Origin: an uncultured Collinsella sp.
Lineage (GTDB): Bacteria > Actinomycetota > Coriobacteriia > Coriobacteriales > Coriobacteriaceae
Reading direction: 5' to 3'
Assembly: GCA_902482615.1 (NCBI GenBank)
Contig: CABTAA010000008.1
Coordinates: 1-17,847, forward strand
Length of the DNA: 17,847 bases
Below the pieces are notes generated by a model, which saw only the letters and a program-made list of their open reading frames with translations, had not been told where the DNA came from and did not search any database. A program made the position numbers and the translations under genes. Positions within the stretch are counted from its first letter, which is position 1, and every line of letters begins with the position of its first letter. Below are positions 1 through 6,980 of this stretch, in pieces.

Positions 1-1428
1 GACGGGCGCCAGGTCGCCGCTCGCGCAGGCACCGGTAAGGTCGACGCCGTCGCGGCACATGGCCGGCACAAACATGGCATCGTAGGCGCTGCCCAGCGCA
101 TAGGTGGGGAAGTAGCCAAACGAGCCGCCGCTCCAGTGCGTATCCTGCAGGCAGCCGTGCGTGTCGTCGGGAACGGGAATGCCCAGGTACTCGTCCATAA
201 AGCGACTCCAAAGCGCGGGGATGTCCTTGGCCGTGGCCTCGCCGGCAAACAGCATGCGCTCAATCTGGTAGCGCACCATAACGTGCAGCGGATAGGTGAG
301 CTCGTCCGCCTCGGTACGGATCAGCGACGGCTGCGCGATGTTCACGGCGCGGTAGAGCGTGTCCTCGTCAACGTCGCCGTAGACCTCGGGCGCGTGACGG
401 CGCAGCACCTCGAGCAGCGGGCCCATAAAGGCGCGGCTGCGACCCACGGTGTTCTCAAAGAAGCGGCTCTGGCTCTCGTGAATGCCCATGGAGGTGCCGC
501 CCTTCAGACACGTGCGCGCGTAAGCGGGATTGACGCCCAGCTCGTACATGGTGTGACCGGCCTCGTGGATGATGCTGTAGACGTTGGAGATGCAGTCGTC
601 CTCGTAGATGTGCGTGGCGATGCGCGCGTCGCCCACCGAGAAGCCCTCGCTAAACGGATGCTCGGTAAAGGCGAGTGTGGTGTCGTCCAGGTTAAGGCCG
701 ACGAGCTTCATCAGGTCAAAGCTCATGGCGCGCTGGGCGGCCTCGGGCACATGCGCGTGCAAAAAGTCGGCAGTGGGCTGCTGTCCGCGCTCGCCGATGG
801 CGTGCACGAGCGGCACGACCGTCGCCTTGCCCTCGTCGCAAAACGCGTCGAAGCTCTCGGTGGAAAGGCCGCGTTCGTACTGGTCGAGCCAAACATCGTA
901 TGGGTCACGCTTGGGGTCCATGAGCTCGGCCTGATGCTTGAGCTGACAGACGATCTTGTCCACATAGGGCTCAAAGCTCGCCCAGTCGTTGGCTGCTTTG
1001 GCCTTGTGCCACACGGCATCGGCCTCGCAGGTGAGTCTGGTCCAGGCCTCGGCCTCCTCGGTAGGGATAACGCTTACCTCGCGCTGGTCGCGGCCGAGCA
1101 CGCGAATCTCGTCGAGCAGCTGCGGGTCGTCGATCTTCTCGCCCGCGACCGTCTCACGCGCGAGAGAGCGCACGAGCTCAACGGACTTCTTGCTGGTCAG
1201 GAGCTTGTGATGTTCGCCGGCAAGGGTGCCCATAGCATCGGCGCGGGCCGCGGCGCCGTTGGCGGGGGCGATGGTCGCGCCGTCAAACTCGGCAATCTTG
1301 AGCAGGTACTCGCGAGTCCACAGTTTGCCTTCGAGCTTGCGGAGCTTTTTGACGGCTTTATCGACCTTCATGCCTTTGGGCGTCTTGCCCACTGCGGGCT
1401 CGGCCTTCTTATCGTGCTTCTTTCCCAT
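1..1428 (-). CDS. M32 family metallocarboxypeptidase (Taq carboxypeptidase type), C-terminus cut by window edge
   Basis: A zinc metallopeptidase that removes C-terminal residues from peptides, expected in the cytoplasm. The minus-strand frame is open from ATG at 1428 to the window edge, giving 476 residues of a family usually near 500, so only a short C-terminal piece is missing. The zinc motif HEAGH is at residues 288-292, and the family's second motif HESQS, with the third metal ligand at E318, is at 317-321. The conserved IRTEADELTY stretch is near 370-379 and the GSFGYFPTYALGSAY stretch lies near the visible end; together these are diagnostic for M32. The start is chosen because AAGGAT lies about 9 bases upstream; an ATG six bases further upstream is in another frame and closes quickly. 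The first 25 or so residues are lysine-rich, an extension not typical of the family. The gene is divergent from the pheS T-box leader. The family call is firm; the natural substrate is unknown. Confidence 0.93.
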   Translation of the reverse strand, partial: MGKKHDKKAEPAVGKTPKGMKVDKAVKKLRKLEGKLWTREYLLKIAEFDGATIAPANGAAARADAMGTLAGEHHKLLTSKKSVELVRSLARETVAGEKIDDPQLLDEIRVLGRDQREVSVIPTEEAEAWTRLTCEADAVWHKAKAANDWASFEPYVDKIVCQLKHQAELMDPKRDPYDVWLDQYERGLSTESFDAFCDEGKATVVPLVHAIGERGQQPTADFLHAHVPEAAQRAMSFDLMKLVGLNLDDTTLAFTEHPFSEGFSVGDARIATHIYEDDCISNVYSIIHEAGHTMYELGVNPAYARTCLKGGTSMGIHESQSRFFENTVGRSRAFMGPLLEVLRRHAPEVYGDVDEDTLYRAVNIAQPSLIRTEADELTYPLHVMVRYQIERMLFAGEATAKDIPALWSRFMDEYLGIPVPDDTHGCLQDTHWSGGSFGYFPTYALGSAYDAMFVPAMCRDGVDLTGACASGDLAPV

Positions 1429-1546
1429 GCCATATCCTTGATCTCGCGAGCCGAGCGCCACGGATGGGCGCACGGCCAGTTTGCACAGCTACCTGACTTG
1501 TACCCAGCGCGAACAAAACGGAACGCGGCGATGCGCGCGCAGAATG

Positions 1547-1555
1547 TGCTATCCT
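1547..1555 (+). promoter_or_regulatory. Extended -10 promoter for the pheS T-box leader
   Basis: TGCTATCCT is an extended -10 (TGn followed by TATCCT at 1550-1555) with no convincing -35 at 17 bases. It would start the transcript near 1562, about 40 bases before stem I of the T-box. The same TGn-TAtnnT pattern occurs before the metal transporter and before the phospholipase-like gene. Read by eye only. Confidence 0.45.
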
Positions 1556-1597
1556 ATAGCCCAATGCGTTGACGGAGAGGGTTTTGCCCGCCGCGTC

Positions 1598-1852
1598 GCC
1601 GGCAAGAGAGGGAAGGTCATGGGCTGCAAGCCTTCCTGCGGTGGCAAGGGCCAAGCGTTCACTCCCGAGCAGCGACCTCAACGGGCGCGCGGCCAGCGGC
1701 GGCGAAGCCCCAGTAGGGAAGCCGTGAGCCTCGCGACAAGAGGCGCAGAGTGGGCACGGCGGGCCAGACATCTGCCGGGTCAAACAAGGTGGTACCGCGG
1801 AATTCAACCGTCCTTGGGCAATGCACATGCCCGAGGGCGGTTTTTTGTTACC
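1598..1852 (+). promoter_or_regulatory. T-box riboswitch, tRNA-Phe responsive (specifier UUC), controlling pheST
   Basis: A leader RNA that binds uncharged tRNA-Phe and then permits read-through into pheS. The T-box core TGGTACCGCGG is at 1790-1800. Its UGGU (1790-1793) can pair with the acceptor end of a tRNA with discriminator base A, as in tRNA-Phe. CAAGG (1785-1789) pairs with CCTTG (1812-1816) to form the antiterminator, competing with the terminator at 1807-1846. In stem I, TCATG at 1617-1621 and the distal loop with GCGGTG around 1638-1643 line up with the layout I recall for Bacillus glyQS. TTC at 1658-1660, followed by A and the lower-stem strand TCCC, falls at the specifier position, agreeing with the downstream Phe-tRNA synthetase. 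The 5' boundary is approximate. Confidence 0.93.
1807..1846 (+). terminator. T-box intrinsic terminator
   Basis: Thirteen consecutive pairs (three of them G-U) join 1807-1819 with 1829-1841 around a 9-base loop, followed by six T at 1841-1846. The 5' arm includes bases that the antiterminator would use, so the two structures exclude each other as expected for transcriptional attenuation. Confidence 0.93.
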
Positions 1853-1931
1853 GAACCGGGCCGCACATCCGCAGCGTCGAGTGGCGTCAGCCGCCGCGGC
1901 AAGTGGACGTGCGAGAGACGAAAGGGAAGAC

Positions 1932-3008
1932 ATGAGTCTGATTGATGATCTGGTCAAACTCGAGGAAGAGGCCAAGGAGCTCGTCGCAGGCGCCGACGAC
2001 GCCGCCAAGCTCGAGGCCGCACGCATTGAGCTGCTCGGCCGCAAGGGCCGCATCACCGGCCTGATGCGCATGATGGGCAAGCTCGCCCCCGAGGATCGCC
2101 CCGTCATGGGCAAGCGCGCCAACGAGATGCGTCAGCTGATCGAGGGCATGCTCGACGAGCGAACGACCGAGATGAGGGCCGCCGCCCTCAAGCATGCGCT
2201 CGAGCACGAGGCCGTCGACATCACGCTGCCGGGCATCCGTCCGCAGATTGGTCACCAGCACCTGATCAAGCAGATCATCGAGGAGGCCGAGGACATCTTC
2301 TGCGGCATCGGCTACACCGTCGAGTCCGGCCCCATGGTCGACACCTCCTACTACAACTTCACCGCGCTCAATGCCCCCATGGATCATCCGAGCCGCTCGG
2401 CCCGCGATACCTTCTACGTGGTCGACAACAACCCCGGCAGCGTCGCGCACCCCGAGGCTCACGCCCACGGCGAGTCCGACGTGCTGCTGCGCACCCAGAC
2501 CTCGGGCGTGCAGATCCACACCATGGAGTCGCAAAAGCCGCCCATCTACATGATTTGCCCGGGCACCGTCTACCGTCCCGACACGGCCGATGCCTGCCAC
2601 CTGCCGCAGTTCAACCAGATCGAGGGCCTGGTCGTCGACGAGGGCATCACCTTTGGCGACCTTAAGGGCACGCTCGACTACTTTGTTAAGTGCATGTTTG
2701 GCGAGGACCGCAAGACGCGCTACCGTCCGCACTTCTTCCCCTTCACCGAGCCCAGCTGCGAGGTGGACGTGAGCTGCCACGTGTGCGGCGGCAAGGGCTG
2801 CAACTTCTGCAAGCACAGCGGCTGGATCGAGATCCTGGGTTGCGGCATGGTCGACCCCAACGTCCTTATCAACTGCGGCATCGACCCCGAGAAGTACACC
2901 GGCTTCGCCTTTGGCATTGGCGCCGAGCGCGTCGCGGCCCTGCGCTACGACCTGCCCGACCTCAGAACTCTCATGACGGGCGATATGCGCTTCTTGAATC
3001 AGTTCTAG
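1932..3008 (+). CDS. pheS: Phenylalanine--tRNA ligase alpha subunit
   Basis: Catalytic subunit of the alpha2-beta2 phenylalanyl-tRNA synthetase, which activates Phe with ATP and charges tRNA-Phe in the cytoplasm. It has 358 residues, near the family's 340-350. The N-terminal part (about 1-90) is the charged coiled-coil arm that contacts tRNA. Class II motifs follow: DTFYV and LLRTQTSGVQ in motif 2, a GTVYRPD and FNQIEGLVVD stretch, FPFTEPSCEVDV, and the C-terminal motif 3 region FGIGAERVAALRY. A four-cysteine cluster (CHVCGGKGCNFC) precedes GWIEILGCG, common in this family in Gram-positive bacteria. The ATG at 1932 has AAAGGGAAG just upstream. An in-frame ATG at 1821 lies in the T-box terminator loop and is not the start. 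Expression is controlled by the T-box leader; pheT follows after 184 bases. Confidence 0.97.
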   Translation: MSLIDDLVKLEEEAKELVAGADDAAKLEAARIELLGRKGRITGLMRMMGKLAPEDRPVMGKRANEMRQLIEGMLDERTTEMRAAALKHALEHEAVDITLPGIRPQIGHQHLIKQIIEEAEDIFCGIGYTVESGPMVDTSYYNFTALNAPMDHPSRSARDTFYVVDNNPGSVAHPEAHAHGESDVLLRTQTSGVQIHTMESQKPPIYMICPGTVYRPDTADACHLPQFNQIEGLVVDEGITFGDLKGTLDYFVKCMFGEDRKTRYRPHFFPFTEPSCEVDVSCHVCGGKGCNFCKHSGWIEILGCGMVDPNVLINCGIDPEKYTGFAFGIGAERVAALRYDLPDLRTLMTGDMRFLNQF

Positions 3009-3118
3009 GCTGCGGCTTGCCCAAGCACGGCACCTCGGCGCTCATTCGTCGCTTGCGTACCAAAGTACGCGGCGCTCCTCTTTCGGGCCGATCTGCCGCA
3101 CTTGGACAGCCCTCGCTT
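3008..3118. repeat. Palindromic intergenic element between pheS and pheT (possible dispersed repeat)
   Basis: The 184-base pheS-pheT gap contains nested inverted symmetry. The centre is a perfect hairpin, GCGTAC-caaa-GTACGC at 3055-3070. Outer blocks GGCTG, CCAAG and CGGCA in 3008-3032 reappear as complements TGCCG, CTTGG and CAGCC around 3093-3111. No T-run follows, so it is not a standard intrinsic terminator. It could be a REP-like dispersed palindrome or an RNA element tuning the pheS:pheT ratio. No second copy is visible in this window, so calling it a repeat is inference. Confidence 0.45.
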
Positions 3119-3192
3119 TGTAAGGAATGTTCACAAAGTTGAAGTTTCCACCTGCATCTCTTCGCAGGCTTTCAGTATGAAAGGAGAGCTAG

Positions 3193-5646
3193 ATGCGTGT
3201 TTCTTACGACTGGCTCAAGACCATGATCGATATTCCGGAGGATCCCAAGACCCTTTCGGACGAATATATCCGTACCGGCACCGAGGTCGAGGCGATCGAC
3301 ACCGTGGGCGAGTCCTTCGACCACGTGGTGACTGCCAAGGTGCTCACCAAGACCCCGCACCCCGATAGCGACCATATGTATGTGTGCTCGGTCGACGTGG
3401 GCGACAAGAATCTCGACGCCGACGGCAACCCCGTTCCACTGCAGATTGTCTGCGGCGCGCAGAACTTCGAGGCTGGCGACCACATCGTCACGGCAATGAT
3501 CGGCGCTGTGCTTCCCGGCGACGTCAAGATCAAGAAGAGCAAGCTTCGCGGCGTCGTGTCCATGGGCATGAACTGCTCTGCGCGCGAGCTCGGCCTGGGC
3601 GGCGACCACTCCGGCATCATGATCCTGCCCGAGGATACGCCCTGCGGCATGCCGTTTGCCGAGTACGTGGGCTCGAGCGACACCGTGCTTGACTGCGAGA
3701 TCACGCCCAACCGCCCTGACTGCCTGTCCATGATTGGCATGGCCCGCGAGACCGGCGCCATCTTCGATCGCGATTTCCACGTTGAGCTGCCCGCCATCAA
3801 GGCCGAGACCGGCCGCGCGACCGACGACGAGCTTTCGGTCGAGATTGCCGACGAGGGCCTCTGCGACCGCTATGTCGCCCGCATCGTGCGCAACGTGAAG
3901 GTCGGCCCCTCGCCCGACTGGATGGTCAAGCGTCTCAACGCCCTGGGCGTGCGTCCGCACAACAACATCGTCGACATCACCAACTATGTGATGATGCTCA
4001 CCGGTCAGCCGCTGCACGCCTTTGACCTGGACACCTTTGCCGAGCGCGATGGCCATCGTCGCGTGGTGGTTCGCGCCGCCCAACAGGATGAGAAGTTTAC
4101 GACCCTCGACGGCGAGGAGCGCACGCTCGACGCCGGCATGGGCCTCATCACCGACGGCGAGCGTCCCGTGGCGCTGGCCGGCGTTATGGGCGGCATGGAT
4201 TCCGAGATCGAGGACGACACCGTCGACGTGATGGTCGAGAGCGCCTGCTTCAACGCCGGTCGCACCTCGCACACCAGCCGCGACCTGTCGCTGATCTCCG
4301 ATGCCTCCATTCGCTTTGAGCGTCAGGTCGATGAGACCGGTTGCGTGGACGTCGCCAACGTTACCTGCGCGCTCATCGAGGAGATCGCCGGCGGCGAGGT
4401 CGCTCCCGGCTACGTGGATGTGTTCCCCGCGCCCAAGACCATCGACAGCATCAAGCTGCGCCTGGCCCGCGTGCACGCCATCTGCGGCGCCGACATCAAG
4501 CCCGACTTTATCGAGCGTTCGCTCACCCGTCTGGGCTGCACCGTCGAGCGCGACGGCGAGGACTTTATGGTTACCCCGCCGAGCTTCCGTCCCGACCTGC
4601 CGCGCGAGATTGACCTGATCGAGGAGGTCCTGCGCCTGTGGGGTATGGGCCGCGTGACGGCGACCATCCCGGCTGCCAAGAACCACATCGGCGGCCTGAC
4701 CCGCGAGCAGAAGCTCACCCGCAAGGTCGGCGAGATCTTGCGCGCCTGCGGCCTTAACGAGACCACGACCTTTGGCTTTGCCGCCCCGGGCGACCTGGAG
4801 AAGATCGGCATGTCCACCGAGGGCCGCGGCTGCCCCGTGGTGCTCATGAACCCGCTGGTGGCCGAGCAGACCGAGATGCGCCGCTCGCTGTTGCCGGGCC
4901 TACTGCAGTCCGTTGCCTATAACGAGGCCCACGGCACGGCCAACGTGCACCTGTACGAGGTCGGCAGCCTGTTCCATGGTCGCGAGAACGCCAGCCTGCC
5001 CAAGGAGACCAAGTCCGTCGCTGGCGTGCTCTCGGGCCAGTGGAGCGAGCGGTCCTGGAACATGAAGTACCGCAAGCTGCGTTTCTTCTTTGGCAAGGGC
5101 ATCGTCGAGGAGCTGCTTGCCCAGCTGCGCATCGAGAAGGTTCGCTTCCGTCCCGTCGAGGGCGAGGGCTATGCCTTCCTGCAGCCGGGTCGTGCGGCCG
5201 AGGTTCTGTCCGGCGGCACCGTGCTGGGCTGGGTCGGCGAGATCCACCCCGAGGCGCGCGAGGCTTGTGGCATCGACGAGGTCGTCGTTGCCTTTGAGCT
5301 CGATCTGGACAAGCTGATCAAGGGCGCCCGCAACCAGGAGAACTACCGTGAGTTCTCGCAGTATCCGGCCGTTGAGCACGATCTTGCCATTGTGGTCGAC
5401 AACGCCGTGACCTGCGAGGATCTTGAGCGTCGCATCACCAGCGCCGGCGGCAAGCTGCTCGAGGGCGTGCGCCTGTTCGACGTCTACCGCGATCCCATCC
5501 GCATCGGAGCGGGCAAGAAGTCCATGGCCTTTGCGCTTACGTATCGCTCCGACGACCACACGCTCACCAGCGAAGAGGTCGAAAAAGCGCACCAGAAGAT
5601 CGTCACCAAGGTGTGCAAGGGCGTAAACGGCGAGGTCCGCGGATAG
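3193..5646 (+). CDS. pheT: Phenylalanine--tRNA ligase beta subunit
   Basis: Beta subunit of phenylalanyl-tRNA synthetase; it binds tRNA and edits mischarged Tyr-tRNA-Phe. The 817 residues match the family's usual 790-820. Domains in order are: an EMAP-type tRNA-binding domain at about 40-150 (HPDSDHMYVCSVDVG near the start), the B3/B4 editing domain at about 210-370 (VDITNYVMMLTGQPLHAFD), B5 at about 400-475 (RPDLPREIDLIEEVLRLWG at its end), the catalytic-like core at about 480-700, and a C-terminal ferredoxin-fold anticodon-binding domain at about 720-817 (YPAVEHDLAIVV). The ATG at 3193 follows a strong AAGGAG at 3181-3186. The 184-base gap after pheS is unusually long for this pair, but no terminator is seen there, so co-transcription from the T-box is likely. 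Confidence 0.97.
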   Translation: MRVSYDWLKTMIDIPEDPKTLSDEYIRTGTEVEAIDTVGESFDHVVTAKVLTKTPHPDSDHMYVCSVDVGDKNLDADGNPVPLQIVCGAQNFEAGDHIVTAMIGAVLPGDVKIKKSKLRGVVSMGMNCSARELGLGGDHSGIMILPEDTPCGMPFAEYVGSSDTVLDCEITPNRPDCLSMIGMARETGAIFDRDFHVELPAIKAETGRATDDELSVEIADEGLCDRYVARIVRNVKVGPSPDWMVKRLNALGVRPHNNIVDITNYVMMLTGQPLHAFDLDTFAERDGHRRVVVRAAQQDEKFTTLDGEERTLDAGMGLITDGERPVALAGVMGGMDSEIEDDTVDVMVESACFNAGRTSHTSRDLSLISDASIRFERQVDETGCVDVANVTCALIEEIAGGEVAPGYVDVFPAPKTIDSIKLRLARVHAICGADIKPDFIERSLTRLGCTVERDGEDFMVTPPSFRPDLPREIDLIEEVLRLWGMGRVTATIPAAKNHIGGLTREQKLTRKVGEILRACGLNETTTFGFAAPGDLEKIGMSTEGRGCPVVLMNPLVAEQTEMRRSLLPGLLQSVAYNEAHGTANVHLYEVGSLFHGRENASLPKETKSVAGVLSGQWSERSWNMKYRKLRFFFGKGIVEELLAQLRIEKVRFRPVEGEGYAFLQPGRAAEVLSGGTVLGWVGEIHPEAREACGIDEVVVAFELDLDKLIKGARNQENYREFSQYPAVEHDLAIVVDNAVTCEDLERRITSAGGKLLEGVRLFDVYRDPIRIGAGKKSMAFALTYRSDDHTLTSEEVEKAHQKIVTKVCKGVNGEVRG

Positions 5647-5757
5647 GGCTTGCGCCGGGAGCGTAGGGCCTGATGGCGGTTGCTGCGGAGCCCTGCGCGA
5701 CCGCGGTGTTCGGAAAAGGCATCGTTGATCCTGCATATATGACACGCGCATTACATA

Positions 5758-5791
5758 ACGGCGTGCTGTTTTGTCGGCAGCGCGCCGTTTT
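5758..5791 (+). terminator. Possible pheT intrinsic terminator overlapping the next promoter
   Basis: ACGGCGTGCTG at 5758-5768 pairs along its full length (one G-U) with CAGCGCGCCGT at 5778-5788, with a 9-base loop and a short T-run (5788-5791). The T-run is weak, so termination may be partial. The loop and 3' arm contain the -35 box and spacer of the metal-transporter promoter. Confidence 0.6.
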
Positions 5792-5799
5792 GCTATGAT
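5771..5799 (+). promoter_or_regulatory. Promoter of the ECF metal transporter operon
   Basis: TTGTCG (5771-5776), 17 bases, then TATGAT (5794-5799) preceded by TG at 5791-5792, so it is also an extended -10. The predicted start near 5806 lies at the left edge of the 5810-5837 palindrome, a classic repression geometry. Confidence 0.65.
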
Positions 5800-5809
5800 A
5801 GCCCGCGGC

Positions 5810-5837
5810 GTGTTACGAATCATCGTGCTCGTAACAC
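5810..5837. promoter_or_regulatory. Perfect palindromic operator, candidate NikR box
   Basis: GTGTTACGA (5810-5818) and TCGTAACAC (5829-5837) are exact inverted repeats around 10 bases. Written as GTGTTAC-N14-GTAACAC, this matches the NikR motif layout I recall from Geobacter and Desulfovibrio type regulators (GTGTTAC-N13/14-GTAACAC). It sits directly at the predicted transcription start of the transporter operon, so a metal-responsive repressor is the likely reader. No nikR gene is in the window. The palindrome is seen directly; the regulator identity is inference. Confidence 0.72.
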
Positions 5838-5894
5838 TGATGAAATGGTTCAAGCGGCGCTGCAATCCCATGCGCCGGCAACCGGGAGGCGTAT

Positions 5895-6980
5895 ATGCAC
5901 ATTCCAGACAACTACCTGTCCCCGCAGACCGATGCCGTCATGGCGGTGGCGATGGTGCCCGTATGGGTTCACTGCATCAAGAAAGTGCGCGCCACGCTCG
6001 ATCGCGAGCATATGGCCTTTCTGGGTATTTGCGCTGCGTTCTCCTTTTTGCTCATGATGTTTAACGTTCCGCTGCCCGGCGGCACCACAGGCCACGCCGT
6101 CGGCGGCGCACTCATCGCGCTGCTGCTGGGCCCCGAGGCCGCGGCTATCGCTGTCTCGGTCGCGCTGGCGCTGCAGGCGCTGCTGTTTGGCGACGGCGGC
6201 GTTCTGTCGTTTGGCGCCAACTGCTTTAACATGGCCTTCGTGCTGCCGTTTGCCGCTGCTATCGTGTTCCGTGCGCTCAACAGCCGTTTGCACGACAAGA
6301 GCTGGGGCACCGCGGTCTCCGCGGCGGTGAGTGGCTGGGTCGGCCTGTGCCTGGCGGCCCTGTGCGCGGCGATCGAGTTTGGTATTCAGCCGATGCTCTT
6401 CACGAATGCTTCGGGTGCTCCGCTGTACTGCCCCTTCCCGCTGTCCGTGGCTATTCCGGCCATGTTGATCCCGCATATGCTGGTTGCCGGCGTGGTCGAG
6501 GGCGTGGCGACGGCCGCCATCTACGGTTTCATTAAGAAGACGGCGCCGAGCGTTATCGTCGGGCCCGAGGCCGTCGATGGCCAGCTTGCTGCCGAGGGCG
6601 CTGCTGCCAAGAAGACCTCGCTGGTCCCCACGCTCATCCTGGTTGCCGTGCTTGTCGTGGCCACGCCGCTGGGCCTGCTGGCCACGGGTGACGCCTGGGG
6701 CGAGTGGGACGCCGAGGGCGCCGCGACCGCCGTTCAGGAGGCTGGCGACGACAGCCTGCAGGCTTCGGTCGGCCTCGATACCCCGACCTTTGCCGATGCC
6801 CTGCCCACGGGCGATTATCTGCAGGCCTATTCCGAGGAGCAGGGCCTTGGCTTTGCCGGCCAGGCTGCCATGTATATCCTTTCCGGTGTGATTGGCGTGG
6901 CGGTGCTCACCATCGCATTCCGCCTGGTCTCGCTGACGGTCAAGGAAAGCGGTGCTCATGGCAATAGCCGAGCTGCCTAG
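5895..6980 (+). CDS. CbiM/NikM-type ECF metal transporter substrate-binding component with fused NikN-like C-terminal domain
   Basis: The membrane subunit that binds Ni2+ or Co2+ in an energy-coupling-factor transporter. The N-terminus is Met-His (MHIPDNYLS); His2 and His67 (in GTTGHAVGG) match the metal ligands known from NikM. Residues about 12-215 hold the hydrophobic helices of the CbiM fold. After a linker (about 215-240) comes a second module: a membrane helix at about 243-264, TPLGLLATGDAWGEW at 257-271, an acidic extracytoplasmic stretch to about 318, and a last helix at about 322-348. This resembles NikN/CbiN fused to the core, so no separate N subunit is needed. ATG at 5895 has GGGAGG at 5884-5889. 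The upstream operator points to nickel; cobalt cannot be excluded. The T component overlaps its 3' end. Confidence 0.88.
   Translation: MHIPDNYLSPQTDAVMAVAMVPVWVHCIKKVRATLDREHMAFLGICAAFSFLLMMFNVPLPGGTTGHAVGGALIALLLGPEAAAIAVSVALALQALLFGDGGVLSFGANCFNMAFVLPFAAAIVFRALNSRLHDKSWGTAVSAAVSGWVGLCLAALCAAIEFGIQPMLFTNASGAPLYCPFPLSVAIPAMLIPHMLVAGVVEGVATAAIYGFIKKTAPSVIVGPEAVDGQLAAEGAAAKKTSLVPTLILVAVLVVATPLGLLATGDAWGEWDAEGAATAVQEAGDDSLQASVGLDTPTFADALPTGDYLQAYSEEQGLGFAGQAAMYILSGVIGVAVLTIAFRLVSLTVKESGAHGNSRAA

Noticed and set aside
136..1572. 478-residue open frame on the plus strand
   Set aside because: It is antisense to the M32 carboxypeptidase, has no recognisable motif, and arises from GC-rich third positions.
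1821..1931. In-frame N-terminal extension of pheS
   Set aside because: The ATG lies in the T-box terminator loop and has no ribosome binding site; the PheS N-terminus begins at 1932.
3172..4686. 504-residue open frame on the minus strand inside pheT, with similar mirror frames at 1887-2816, 4900-5871, 5850-7676 and 8448-9401
   Set aside because: All mirror confidently identified genes; their translations are rich in Ala, Arg, Gly, Val and His with no domain pattern.
5647..5894. Cobalamin riboswitch before the CbiM-type gene
   Set aside because: I looked for the conserved B12-box (GCCACTG-like) sequence and did not find it; the region instead holds a hairpin, a promoter and a palindromic operator.
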